Source: an uncultured Pseudomonadota bacterium (GTDB lineage: Bacteria; Pseudomonadota; Alphaproteobacteria; RF32; CAG-239). Taken from it: a stretch of DNA of 64,000 nt. Positions 28,242-36,667 of the stretch are shown here, piece by piece. Every line of letters begins with the position of its first letter. Position 1 is the first letter of the stretch. The position numbers and the translations under genes are program-made. Under the pieces are notes generated by a model. It had not been told where the DNA came from, ran no database searches, and saw only the letters and a program-made list of their open reading frames with translations. The stretch is taken from contig CASFUZ010000002.1 in NCBI GenBank assembly GCA_949298065.1, forward strand, positions 1-64,000, read 5' to 3'.

Positions 28242-29135
28242 GCAAGTTGCATTTTCCACCAACCCAGCACATAACTGTTCGTAGCTTGTTCCAATGTATT
28301 TGGCCTGCTCGGGAACAAGGGAGAGGTTTGTCATCCCCGGAGCGGTATTGATTTCAAGCAAAACGACACCGTCTTTGGGATTATAACGAAAATCGCAACG
28401 AGAAACACCTATGCATCCTAAAACACGATGTAATTTTTCGGCATAAACCTTACAACAATCAGCCACTTCAGCAGAAATCTCAGCAGGTAAAATATGTTGT
28501 GTAACCCCATCGGTATATTTGGCGTGATAATCATAAAAATCATCAGAAGCGCGAAGTTCGGTTACGACATAAGCCTTACCGTTCAAAACCATACAAGTAA
28601 GCTCTTGACCGTCAATAAACTTTTCCACCAAAATCTCGCGGTCATCTTCATAAGAAACTTGCGCCAAATCCTGAGTTTTGCGAATGATATAAACCCCAAC
28701 AGAGGAGCCATCGCTCACAGGCTTAAGCACATAAGGCATCGGCACTTGCGTTCCGTAAAGCTTAAATTCGGCAAAAGTCTTTTTTTCACCTTGCGGAACT
28801 TTAATATTATTGAGTTGCGCCAATTCCTTGGTCAAAAACTTATCCATTCCCAAGACCGAAGCCCGCAACCCCGAATGCGTATAAGGGATTTGCAAAACAT
28901 CCAAAAAGCCCTGAATTTCGCCATCTTCGCCCCAATTGCCATGCAAAGCGTTAAAAACGACATCGGGTTTTTCTTTTTTCAAAACCTCCACCAGCTCAAA
29001 ACCATTCTGCCAGTCATGAAATAGCACTTCATAACCGGCTTTTTTCAAGGCCGCGCAAACACATTTTCCCGTAACCAGCGAAACCTCTCTCTCAGCCGAA
29101 AAACCACCGGCCAAGACCAAAACTTTTTTTGCCAT
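28227..29135 (-). CDS. ddl: D-alanine--D-alanine ligase
   Basis: A 302-residue ATP-grasp enzyme that joins two D-alanines for the peptidoglycan stem peptide. Motifs seen: LAGGFSAEREVSL at the N-terminus, NALHGNWGEDGEIQG, the ATP-binding LKPVSDGSSVGVY, and the C-terminal LLEINTAPGMTNLSLVP. I chose the ATG at 29135, which has AAGGG upstream, over a start 16 codons earlier. The last four codons and the stop lie inside the right arm of a palindromic repeat, so the C-terminal residues may be element-shaped. Confidence 0.96.
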   Translation of the reverse strand: MAKKVLVLAGGFSAEREVSLVTGKCVCAALKKAGYEVLFHDWQNGFELVEVLKKEKPDVVFNALHGNWGEDGEIQGFLDVLQIPYTHSGLRASVLGMDKFLTKELAQLNNIKVPQGEKKTFAEFKLYGTQVPMPYVLKPVSDGSSVGVYIIRKTQDLAQVSYEDDREILVEKFIDGQELTCMVLNGKAYVVTELRASDDFYDYHAKYTDGVTQHILPAEISAEVADCCKVYAEKLHRVLGCIGVSRCDFRYNPKDGVVLLEINTAPGMTNLSLVPEQAKYIGTSYEQLCAGLVENATCRKIV

Positions 29136-29208
29136 TTTAATTTTGCCCTTTATTAAAACAATTTTTGTGATAATAATAAGCAAAATTATTTAAGAAAGAC
29201 TAAAATAA

Positions 29209-29988
29209 ATGAAGAAAATCTACCTGTTTTTATCCGCTGTTATTCTTTTCAAAACGGCAACGGCACAAGCTTTTAGCGTCAGCCATGATTTCAGTGTACA
29301 AATCGGCCCTTTTGATGCCAGCCGCACCAATTTTGAATATGCCCTCACCCCGACCGAATATCGGGTTGAATCCGTTGTCAAAACCAATGGCTTGTTTGAC
29401 ACTCTATATCCTTTCCGTGCCGACTATGCCACCACCGGACGCATCAACGGCGACGAGCTTGAAACCTTAAGTTACAAATATAAATCAAAATCACGTTTTT
29501 CAAGCCGCAGCCGCGAATTGGTATATGATAAAAACGGTGTTCCTTTGTATCGTTTAAGCTCCAAAAACGGCAAAGAAAAAAAGGTTGATATTCTGCCTGA
29601 TGCCAAAAACAAAGACACAACCGACCTGCAAACCGTCTTTGCCGAATTGGCTCGCCAATATAACAAGCTGAAATTCTGCGATTCCCGTATGGAAGTTTTT
29701 GACGGCAAACGCCGCTATGATGTCATTTTTAAGGACGAAGGCAAAGAACAACTTAATGATGAGCAACTTCCCTATAAAGGCGAAGCCGTCAAATGCTCTA
29801 TGTATATTGACAGTCTGGGCTCTTCGGGAGATGACTTGCTTTGGGATATTACGCAAGATGAGCCCATTTATTTTTGGATAATGGAAGAGGAAAGCAAAAA
29901 GCTCCCTTTTATTGCCAAAGTTGAGATAGAATCAACCCCGCTCGGCAAGCTTCAGGTCTTAACGCAAAACATTACCGTAAAGGATTAA
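29209..29988 (+). CDS. DUF3108 family exported protein
   Basis: A 259-residue protein with an N-terminal signal peptide (residues 1 to about 20, cleavage near AQA-FS). The mature part is beta-rich and matches the DUF3108 layout: FEYALTPTEYRVESVVKTNGL, then YKSKSRFSSRSRELVYDKNG, and a C-terminal VEIESTPLGKLQVL strand pair. It is periplasmic and its function is unknown. It lies 4 bp upstream of the U32 gene and is probably co-transcribed with it. Confidence 0.8.
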   Translation: MKKIYLFLSAVILFKTATAQAFSVSHDFSVQIGPFDASRTNFEYALTPTEYRVESVVKTNGLFDTLYPFRADYATTGRINGDELETLSYKYKSKSRFSSRSRELVYDKNGVPLYRLSSKNGKEKKVDILPDAKNKDTTDLQTVFAELARQYNKLKFCDSRMEVFDGKRRYDVIFKDEGKEQLNDEQLPYKGEAVKCSMYIDSLGSSGDDLLWDITQDEPIYFWIMEEESKKLPFIAKVEIESTPLGKLQVLTQNITVKD

Positions 29989-29992
29989 AGAG

Positions 29993-31390
29993 ATGTCCAA
30001 ATCCGAACTTTTATTACCGGCAGGTTCACTGGTTAAACTTAAAACCGCCATTTTGTATGGTGCCGATGCCGTTTATGCGGGCACACCGGATATGTGCCTC
30101 CGTGCACAATCCAAATTTTCAATGGAAGAATTGCAAGAAGGCATTGAATTTGTGCACCAACACGGCAAAAAAATCTACCTGACGCTGAATTTGTTTATGC
30201 ACAACCGCGATGTTGAAAAACTTCCGCAGTTTGTTGAAACCTTGCGCCGACTTCAACCCGACGGGGTGCTTATTGCCGACCCCGGCGTTTTTATGTATGT
30301 TAAGGAACACGCGCCGGAACTGAACTTGTTTGTTTCCACGCAAGCCAACATCTGTTCGGCACAAGCTGTTAAGTTCTGGCAAGCACAAGGAGCCAAACTT
30401 TGCGTTCTTGGCCGAGAAGTAACTTTTGCCGAAATGAAAGAGATTCGCGAACAATGCCCCGACATTTTGCTGGAATGTTTTATGCATGGTGCAATGTGTA
30501 TGTCTTATTCCGGACGCTGCCTCATCTCCAATTATTTGGCAGACCGCAGTGCCAACCAAGGCAAATGCGCTCATTGTTGCCGCTGGCATTATAAATTGCA
30601 CTTGCGGCTGAAAGACGGCAATATCAAAGAAGTTGAAATCACACCCGAGAATAAAAACGCTTTTGAGTTTTTACTGGAAGAAGATTTTCGCCCCGGAGAA
30701 TATTATGAAGTTGTTGAGGACGAACATGGCGGCTATATGCTCAACTCCAAAGATATGTGCCTAATGCCGCGCCTGCCGGATTTGCTTGGCATCGGCATGA
30801 ACTCTCTCAAGGTTGAGGGGCGCAACAAAACCGAATATTATGCCGCAGTTGTCGCTCGTGCCTATCGCCAAGCCATTGATGATTGGTATAAAGATTCTAA
30901 AAATTGGAATTACGAAAAATATATGCCGGATTTAAACACTTTGCAAAACCGCGGCTATTGCTTGGGTTTCCATGACGGAGCTTTAACTAATATCTCCCAG
31001 AATTATGAATATACACGCACACTCGGCGATTGGCTCTTTGCCGGCTCTATTGTTGCATGGCAGGGCGATGATGCCATTTTTGAGGTTCGCAATTATATCA
31101 ACTCCGGCGAATTTATAGAATTTTTGCGTCCCGGAAGTTTAGACAACCTGCGCCTGACTTTAACCGAGTTTGAAGACGCTGACTCTGGCGAAATCACGCC
31201 GCGTGTTTCAGCCGGACAAGGCAAAAAAATCCGCATTAAAGCTCAAGCTTTCGGCTTACCCTCTGAAGAGGTCAAAAAACTTCTGCCGCAATATGTCATT
31301 GCGCGCAAACCTGCGGTTTTGAATGCTGATGATGAACAAAAACTCAAACACAAAAAAGACGAATATAATCAGCTCATCAACAACAAATAA
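29993..31390 (+). CDS. U32 family protein, TrhP/YegQ-like
   Basis: A 465-residue protein of the so-called peptidase U32 family. The signature FMHGAMCMSYSGRCLISNYL with the following GKCAHCCRW supplies four Cys residues likely to bind an Fe-S cluster. E. coli relatives (TrhP/YegQ and UbiU/V) act in tRNA uridine hydroxylation or in ubiquinone synthesis, not proteolysis. Length and the second half (SKDMCLMPRLPDLLGIGMNSLKVEGR) fit the TrhP branch best. A clear terminator follows. Confidence 0.85.
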   Translation: MSKSELLLPAGSLVKLKTAILYGADAVYAGTPDMCLRAQSKFSMEELQEGIEFVHQHGKKIYLTLNLFMHNRDVEKLPQFVETLRRLQPDGVLIADPGVFMYVKEHAPELNLFVSTQANICSAQAVKFWQAQGAKLCVLGREVTFAEMKEIREQCPDILLECFMHGAMCMSYSGRCLISNYLADRSANQGKCAHCCRWHYKLHLRLKDGNIKEVEITPENKNAFEFLLEEDFRPGEYYEVVEDEHGGYMLNSKDMCLMPRLPDLLGIGMNSLKVEGRNKTEYYAAVVARAYRQAIDDWYKDSKNWNYEKYMPDLNTLQNRGYCLGFHDGALTNISQNYEYTRTLGDWLFAGSIVAWQGDDAIFEVRNYINSGEFIEFLRPGSLDNLRLTLTEFEDADSGEITPRVSAGQGKKIRIKAQAFGLPSEEVKKLLPQYVIARKPAVLNADDEQKLKHKKDEYNQLINNK

Positions 31391-31393
31391 ACC

Positions 31394-31433
31394 AAAAGGG
31401 GATTGTTTAGTTACAAACAATCCCCTCTTTTTC
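31394..31433. terminator. Bidirectional terminator
   Basis: GGGGATTGTTT (31398-31408) is perfectly complementary to AAACAATCCCC (31415-31425), with a T tract on the right and an A run on the left. It serves the convergent genes at 29993 and 31432. Confidence 0.9.
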
Positions 31434-31842
31434 ATTCTGCAGATTTCGGCATAAAACGTGTCGGGTCTTCCTTGCTGATTTTTTCTACCGCCGCATCAGC
31501 AATCTCTTTTGCTTTCATTCGCCGCTCCATTTCACGAAGCCTTGCTTTTTCCGCTTCCTCACCCGTAATAATTTTCTTCTGCCTAAAATAAGACATCGGC
31601 AAAACGCAAACAAACAGAATGTCCGCAAGCAAAAGCATCCAATTTCCGGTCAAAAAAGTCAAAGCAAAAACCGCCAAAAACGCACAAATTCCGGACATCA
31701 TAACGAACCAATACATGATTGTTCTTTGACTACTTAACAACGCTCCGACAACTGTCAAAAGCATCAAAAACAAAAAATAATCCAACATCAGGAGCAAAAC
31801 ATCTCTCCACATTGGAGTTTCAACGTAAATAATTTCTAACAT
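31432..31842 (-). CDS. Small membrane protein with charged C-terminal helix
   Basis: A 136-residue protein with three or four hydrophobic segments in residues 10-88, then a long charged helix (GEEAEKARLREMERRMKAKE) in the cytosol. I recognise no family. It is preceded by an ordinary intergenic region and ends at the bidirectional terminator. It could be a small membrane scaffold, but nothing in the sequence fixes a function. Confidence 0.6.
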   Translation of the reverse strand: MLEIIYVETPMWRDVLLLMLDYFLFLMLLTVVGALLSSQRTIMYWFVMMSGICAFLAVFALTFLTGNWMLLLADILFVCVLPMSYFRQKKIITGEEAEKARLREMERRMKAKEIADAAVEKISKEDPTRFMPKSAE

Positions 31843-31914
31843 AGCTAAAGAATTTATAATTGATTTTTGAGCTTACAACATATGCCGTTTTTAGACAAAA
31901 ATCAACTTTTTTCT

Positions 31915-32202
31915 TCAAATACGAAAGAATGCCCCGTCTGTTACTTCCGGTAAAAAATAGCTTGGCGGTTTAGGCAAAAACTTCACCTCATCCACCCTTG
32001 CCAACATCGGCCCTTGATAAGCGCGCTTAATCATCTCATCAATCTGGTCTTCTTCACCCTTCATCCGGATTTCAACCGTGCCGTCATCCACATTTCTGGC
32101 CCAGCCGGAAACATTAAGCTCTTTGGCCGTACGCACCGCCCAAGCCCGAAACCCAATACCCTGCACTCTGCCGTCAATTTTTAGATAAACTTCTTTTTGC
32201 AT
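31915..32202 (-). CDS. acyP: Acylphosphatase
   Basis: A 95-residue enzyme that hydrolyses acyl phosphates. The family motifs are intact: GRVQGIGFRAWAVRTAKE with the phosphate-binding R19, and VSGWARNVDDGTVEI with the catalytic N37. Length is standard. It starts immediately after the stop of the ATP12-like gene, so the two are translationally linked. Confidence 0.95.
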   Translation of the reverse strand: MQKEVYLKIDGRVQGIGFRAWAVRTAKELNVSGWARNVDDGTVEIRMKGEEDQIDEMIKRAYQGPMLARVDEVKFLPKPPSYFLPEVTDGAFFRI

Positions 32203-32712
32203 TTATTTTTTATCCGGCTCTTGAAGAAAACGCTCAATTTCTTCAATTTCTGACTTTATTGTCTGGCGGCGCTTTTCGGCTTCTTCATCAGAGCCCCAAT
32301 TTTCCGCTTGCCAAAGTTCATCTAAGAATGCTGCCTGAAAAGCCTCTTCGGCATTGATTCTTCCTCTGACCAAAGCAGCAGCAAGCAAAACGGAACGCAT
32401 TTGCAAAGCCGCCGCATAAAAAGCCGTCAACTCCTTATCCGAAAGATTTTCCAGAAATACTTTGAGCCGATAACCTGAAGCTTGATTTTCCTGAGGCACA
32501 TCCAAACTTTGTGTTGTAGCAAATTTTGCCTTCATTTTTTCTTCTGCCCAAGCCAAAATCGGACCCCAGATTTTGGCTTGGCGTTCCATCAAGTCTTTTT
32601 CCTGCCCCCAAAAGAGCAACAAATCCGTCATGGAAAATTGCACCAACCGTTCAATAACTTCGGCACGGTTTTTAGCAATTTCCTCACGAGCTTTTTCTAA
32701 ATCGCCCAACAT
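32203..32712 (-). CDS. ATP12-family F1-ATPase assembly protein, N-terminally short
   Basis: A 169-residue protein matching the C-terminal two thirds of ATP12-type chaperones, which bind the F1 alpha subunit during ATP synthase assembly. Recognisable stretches are NRAEVIERLVQFSMTDLLLF, QAKIWGPILAWAEEK, and the family end AALVRGRINAEEAFQAAFLD followed by ELWQAENWG. Alphaproteobacterial homologues are usually about 230-250 residues. Here the N-terminal beta domain is absent, although an ordinary AAGGAC ribosome site precedes the ATG. It lies in a unit with rlu, asmA and acyP. Confidence 0.78.
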   Translation of the reverse strand: MLGDLEKAREEIAKNRAEVIERLVQFSMTDLLLFWGQEKDLMERQAKIWGPILAWAEEKMKAKFATTQSLDVPQENQASGYRLKVFLENLSDKELTAFYAAALQMRSVLLAAALVRGRINAEEAFQAAFLDELWQAENWGSDEEAEKRRQTIKSEIEEIERFLQEPDKK

Positions 32713-32722
32713 TTTTAAGTCC

Positions 32723-34912
32723 TTATTGTTTAAACATATTCAAAATATCTTTGGCCGTATTTTCCAGTTGTTTTGCCGTATTTTTAAGATCCTTAGTCGT
32801 ATCTTTAACCGTTTGTTTAACAGCTTTCACACTATCATCCACGGCCGCACTCGTATCATTATACACATTGCTTACGGCTTGTTCGGTTGCAGAAGGAGCC
32901 GGAAACTTATCTTGATAAACCGTACCTTTTAAAGCCGTATAGCAAGGAGCCGGATCAACATCAACCAGCTTGGTTCCCAAATAGGCCGGTCCGGTCAAAG
33001 CCACCCCGACAGCAGATTTAAGCGCATTTTTATCATCAATGGTAACTTTTGGCTCTTCAAGTGTTCCTTTAATTTTAATAAAAGAAGATAAAGCCTGCAA
33101 AGCATTGGTATTAATCAATTTACCGGAAGACGGCCGCACATCAAAATCAATCTTATCATTGATTAGATTAATACTGCCGCTACTTCCCAGATTAAACAAA
33201 TCAGACTGCATTGCAATACCCTTCGGAAAGGCGGCTTGCCCGGCACCCAAATCAGCACGGACAACAGCGCAATCCAAATTCAACTTCTGTTGTGATTTTT
33301 TCTCAATCGGCAAAACATTAAGCAGCTGCGAAATAAAACCTCCCGTAAAGAAAGTAATATTTCCGGTCTGCACTTCTGACTTGTTAACAATGGCAATAAC
33401 CTGTCCGTTAAGCGATTGTACCAACTGCCGATAAGTCTTTCCGGCCGCGGTTAGGGTCATTTTAATATCCGTATTTCCGCCGGAAACAATACCGAAATCA
33501 TCTTTGCCGGAAACCTGAAACTCCTTATGCAAATTCTGCAACAAAATATTAGAGCTCAAAACATCCAACTGAATAGTTTTTGTATTGGCATTAACTTCCA
33601 GCTCCCCGTCAATCTCTCCGCCTCCGAAATTAAGTTTTAAGGGATTAACTTTCAACAAACCGTTTTGCAAATCAGCCTTGAGTTCCACATTCTGCGCACT
33701 CATACCGGAGTTAATGATAAGCTGTCCAACTTGCAAATCAAGTTTGGCATTAACTTCTTTCAACACATCATAAGGTACTGTAGTATCCGGCACCAACGGA
33801 CTAGCTTCCGCCACAGAAATTAAAGAAGGTATTTCAAAAGCAAAATTGCTTTGTTGATTAAAACTTTCCAGATTAATTTTATCGCTTTGGAGCGTAGCTT
33901 CAATAGCCGGAACCTGCCCCGCGATATTGGCACGGACATTACCTTTAATCAAATTATTGACAATATTCAGAGCCGCAATCTGCGCCTTAACCTCTTGTGT
34001 TGTTCCCTCAACCTGAGCCTTCAGCGTTGTTTCGGGAAGTTGCATATTTCCGGCCGGATTATATACATTAATATTGGCGGCATAGGAAACATCGGCAAAC
34101 AAATCTCTTGCCGAACCGACAGCTGTTAAATCAATACCATAAGCATTAACGTCCACATCAAACGGATAAACATCTTTGCCGCTCAAAAGCGCATTAACCG
34201 AGCCCAACACAGCCGAGCCTTTAACAGCTTGACCGTCAATATCAACATCAAAATTAGTTGTAATATTATCATCCATACTTTCTGCCGAAAGATTAAAACT
34301 ATTGATAATAACATTCATAACCTTTCCGGTCTTGGCATTGGCATATTGTACTAATCCGCTGGATACGGAAACATTTTTCGCAGCAATTCCCTCCAAAAAC
34401 GGCAAAACCGGATTAGCACTTGTTGCGGCCTTATCATCAACCTCCAAAGCTTGAGCTTCGCTGATTAAACTAAATGTAGAAACAGATCTGACCGGCACGG
34501 ATTTAACCGGCTTTGTCGCAAAATCCCAGTTATTTTTGCCCTCTGCCGATGTCTCCAAATAAACTTCCGGCTTAACAACTTCCACATTGTCAATAACCAA
34601 CTGCTTATGCAACAAAGGCATCAACGAAAGCTTAATTTCCAAGCGCTCAATCTTAGCCATTTGTGGCTGAGCCGCCCAAGCCGCATTAGCCAGTTCCACA
34701 TCTTCAACAATCAAAGTCGGAATAAGAGATAACCCCAAATAAGCATTACCATTTATGGCCAGCTTACGTCCCAGCTGTTTGTCTGCAATCTCTTCCACAT
34801 AAGACTTATAATGATTCAAGTCAAAATTACGCACAAACAAATACCCGCCGATGGCAATAATGATAATCAGGCTGAAAATTATTGTTCCCAGAACTTTAAC
34901 CAGTCTTTTCAT
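32723..34912 (-). CDS. AsmA-family protein
   Basis: A 729-residue protein with one N-terminal membrane helix (about 7-28) and a long periplasmic domain of beta repeats. AsmA motifs are seen at the start (IGGYLFVRNFDLNHYKSYVE and GNAYLGLSLIPTLIVEDVEL), and the C-terminal AsmA domain contains FFTGGFISQLLNVLP and INDKIDFDVRPSSGKL. Relatives move or control lipids between inner and outer membranes. It sits 6 bp after the pseudouridine synthase and 10 bp before the ATP12-like gene. Confidence 0.88.
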   Translation of the reverse strand: MKRLVKVLGTIIFSLIIIIAIGGYLFVRNFDLNHYKSYVEEIADKQLGRKLAINGNAYLGLSLIPTLIVEDVELANAAWAAQPQMAKIERLEIKLSLMPLLHKQLVIDNVEVVKPEVYLETSAEGKNNWDFATKPVKSVPVRSVSTFSLISEAQALEVDDKAATSANPVLPFLEGIAAKNVSVSSGLVQYANAKTGKVMNVIINSFNLSAESMDDNITTNFDVDIDGQAVKGSAVLGSVNALLSGKDVYPFDVDVNAYGIDLTAVGSARDLFADVSYAANINVYNPAGNMQLPETTLKAQVEGTTQEVKAQIAALNIVNNLIKGNVRANIAGQVPAIEATLQSDKINLESFNQQSNFAFEIPSLISVAEASPLVPDTTVPYDVLKEVNAKLDLQVGQLIINSGMSAQNVELKADLQNGLLKVNPLKLNFGGGEIDGELEVNANTKTIQLDVLSSNILLQNLHKEFQVSGKDDFGIVSGGNTDIKMTLTAAGKTYRQLVQSLNGQVIAIVNKSEVQTGNITFFTGGFISQLLNVLPIEKKSQQKLNLDCAVVRADLGAGQAAFPKGIAMQSDLFNLGSSGSINLINDKIDFDVRPSSGKLINTNALQALSSFIKIKGTLEEPKVTIDDKNALKSAVGVALTGPAYLGTKLVDVDPAPCYTALKGTVYQDKFPAPSATEQAVSNVYNDTSAAVDDSVKAVKQTVKDTTKDLKNTAKQLENTAKDILNMFKQ

Positions 34913-34918
34913 TGAAGC

Positions 34919-35854
34919 TTACTCCTTAAAACAAATTCCCAAAGCGTCCAAATCTGCCTTAAAATAGGCTGGCATTGGCGCTTTTAATACCATTTTTTTA
35001 TTATATATAACCGAGAGGTCAATTTTATAAGCATGCAAATGCAGTTTATCGGCAATTTCGCCAAACTTCTTACGATTCTCTCCGCCAAAATACTTGTCAT
35101 CCCCCACAATCGGCACACCCAAATGCTCCAAATGCGCTCTGATTTGGTGCGTTCTGCCAGTCAAAGGTTTGGCCTCAACCAGAGCAAATTTATCTCCGGC
35201 ATTATCCAAAACCCTATACTCGGTAACAGCCGGTTTGCCGTCATCTAAGACCATACTTTTTTCGCCGACTTTTTCCAAAGCCGCCTTAATCACGCCTTCC
35301 TCATTTTTGGGGCAACCGATAACCAAAGCCAAATAAGTCTTGGGCAGCTTATGTTCACGAAAAGCCTTGGTCAGCAAATCGGCATATTTTCGGTTTCTGG
35401 CCAGCACCAAAAGTCCGCTCGTATCTTTATCAATCCGGTGCACTAATTTGGGTTTTTCTTCCAAACCAAATTTTAAGGCATCCAGCATTCCGTCAATATG
35501 TCTGGTCGTATTGCTGCCGCCTTGAACCGCCAAACCAGATGGTTTATTTAAGACAATAATATTGTCATCTTTATAAATAACCATCGCTTGCACAAAAGCC
35601 GCATCTTTGGCGGAAACTTTGTTTTCATAATTTGGCGCAGCTTTTTCTTCATCCAATGGCGGGATTCTAATTTCCTGTCCGGCAACAAGTTTCAGATTCG
35701 CTTCGGCTTTTTTGCCATCAACTTTAATCTGTTTCGTGCGCAAAAGCTTCTGAAATCTTCCCAAGGACAACCCCGGATAATACTTCAAAAACCAACGGTT
35801 TAAGCGCATTCCGTCATCTACTTGTTTTACTTTGGCAATACTTACACCGGCCAT
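34919..35854 (-). CDS. RluC/RluD-type 23S rRNA pseudouridine synthase
   Basis: A 311-residue enzyme with an N-terminal S4 RNA-binding domain (about residues 10-65, RFQKLLRTKQIKVDGKKAE) and an RsuA/RluA catalytic domain. The catalytic Asp is in VHRIDKDTSGLLVLAR. Tail motifs RTHQIRAHLEHLGVPIVGDDKYFG fit the RluC/RluD group. The exact target uridines cannot be told apart here. I chose the ATG at 35854 with AGAGG upstream. Confidence 0.92.
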   Translation of the reverse strand: MAGVSIAKVKQVDDGMRLNRWFLKYYPGLSLGRFQKLLRTKQIKVDGKKAEANLKLVAGQEIRIPPLDEEKAAPNYENKVSAKDAAFVQAMVIYKDDNIIVLNKPSGLAVQGGSNTTRHIDGMLDALKFGLEEKPKLVHRIDKDTSGLLVLARNRKYADLLTKAFREHKLPKTYLALVIGCPKNEEGVIKAALEKVGEKSMVLDDGKPAVTEYRVLDNAGDKFALVEAKPLTGRTHQIRAHLEHLGVPIVGDDKYFGGENRKKFGEIADKLHLHAYKIDLSVIYNKKMVLKAPMPAYFKADLDALGICFKE

Positions 35855-35910
35855 CAGCAATTCCTCTCAAAAATTTGGCTCAGTATAAATCAAAACTTCT
35901 TAATTTAGAA

Positions 35911-35952
35911 TAAAAAAAACTGTTGGGATTTTCACATCCGCAACAGTTTTCT
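35911..35952 (-). terminator. Terminator after the 35965 gene
   Basis: AAAACTGTTG (35916-35925) pairs with CAACAGTTTT (35941-35950), and a run of A (minus-strand T) follows on the left. Confidence 0.85.
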
Positions 35953-35964
35953 TCAATCAGAGAA

Positions 35965-36258
35965 TCATCTTCCGGGTTTTTTACAAACCTTTCCGATTTT
36001 TTTGGGAACATAGGGGCGCTCTTTCTTCTGCGTTTTAAACACCGCGTTTCGCAAACTGACATCAGGCAACTTGGGCTTAGCTTCAAGAACAATGGCGTTA
36101 ACTTCCAAGCCGTATTCTTCTTTCATAACTTTTGCCAACTCTTGTATTTCCACATCCGTCATTTCAACCAGAGCCTTAGCAAATTCTTTCAATGAAACAT
36201 TGTGTTGTTTTTCAGAGGAGAGACCACAGTACGCTAACAAAACATCTCTTTTTTTCAT
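35965..36258 (-). CDS. Small basic hypothetical protein
   Basis: A 97-residue protein. Residues about 20-50 (VSLKEFAKALVEMTDVEIQE and the following LAKVMKEEYGLE) resemble the helical N-terminal dimerisation domain of ribosomal protein L7/L12, but no L7/L12 C-terminal domain follows. Instead there is a Pro/Lys-rich basic tail. The ATG at 36258 has no Shine-Dalgarno sequence in its AT-rich leader. The resemblance may be chance for such a short helical stretch, and function is unknown. Confidence 0.6.
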   Translation of the reverse strand: MKKRDVLLAYCGLSSEKQHNVSLKEFAKALVEMTDVEIQELAKVMKEEYGLEVNAIVLEAKPKLPDVSLRNAVFKTQKKERPYVPKKIGKVCKKPGR

Positions 36259-36307
36259 AGTCAAAAACTTTTAATAATAAGACATAATTTAATAAAAAAC
36301 TTTTTTG

Positions 36308-36667
36308 TTAAAAACAGATTTTGGCAAGCTTAATTCCACAAGCCAAAAACAAAATTCCGACAATGATTGAGCCTAAAAGATAAGCCAACCCTTCATAAAC
36401 CCGCTGCGAATTGACCAACAAATTAAAATCCAGCATATAAGTTGAAAAGGTCGTAAAGCCGCCCAACAATCCGGTAATGATAAAAGCTCTGACTTCAGGG
36501 CGCAAATTAGCTCTTTCGGCAAAATAAGCATAAGCCATACCGATAAGCATTGCCCCCAAAATATTAACCAACATAATTCCCCAATGGTTGCCGATTTTAG
36601 AAGATAATAAATGTCTTAAAACCGAACCCATTCCACCACCGACAAATATTGCCGCAATCACGTTCAT
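36308..36667 (-). CDS. crcB: Fluoride channel CrcB/Fluc
   Basis: A 119-residue inner-membrane protein with four hydrophobic segments that exports fluoride as an antiparallel dimer. The family motifs GGGMGSVLRH near the start, NILGAMLIG and GGFTTFSTYMLD are visible. Its start overlaps the rarA stop (ATGA), so the two are co-translated. No fluoride riboswitch is seen in front of rarA. Confidence 0.95.
   Translation of the reverse strand: MNVIAAIFVGGGMGSVLRHLLSSKIGNHWGIMLVNILGAMLIGMAYAYFAERANLRPEVRAFIITGLLGGFTTFSTYMLDFNLLVNSQRVYEGLAYLLGSIIVGILFLACGIKLAKICF

Noticed and set aside
28052-28318. Open frame of 88 codons overlapping the ddl end
   Set aside because: It consists of the palindromic repeat and the antisense/shifted end of ddl, with no family similarity.
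29993-31390. U32 gene taken as a secreted protease
   Set aside because: It lacks a signal peptide, and better-studied relatives act on tRNA or in quinone synthesis through Fe-S clusters.
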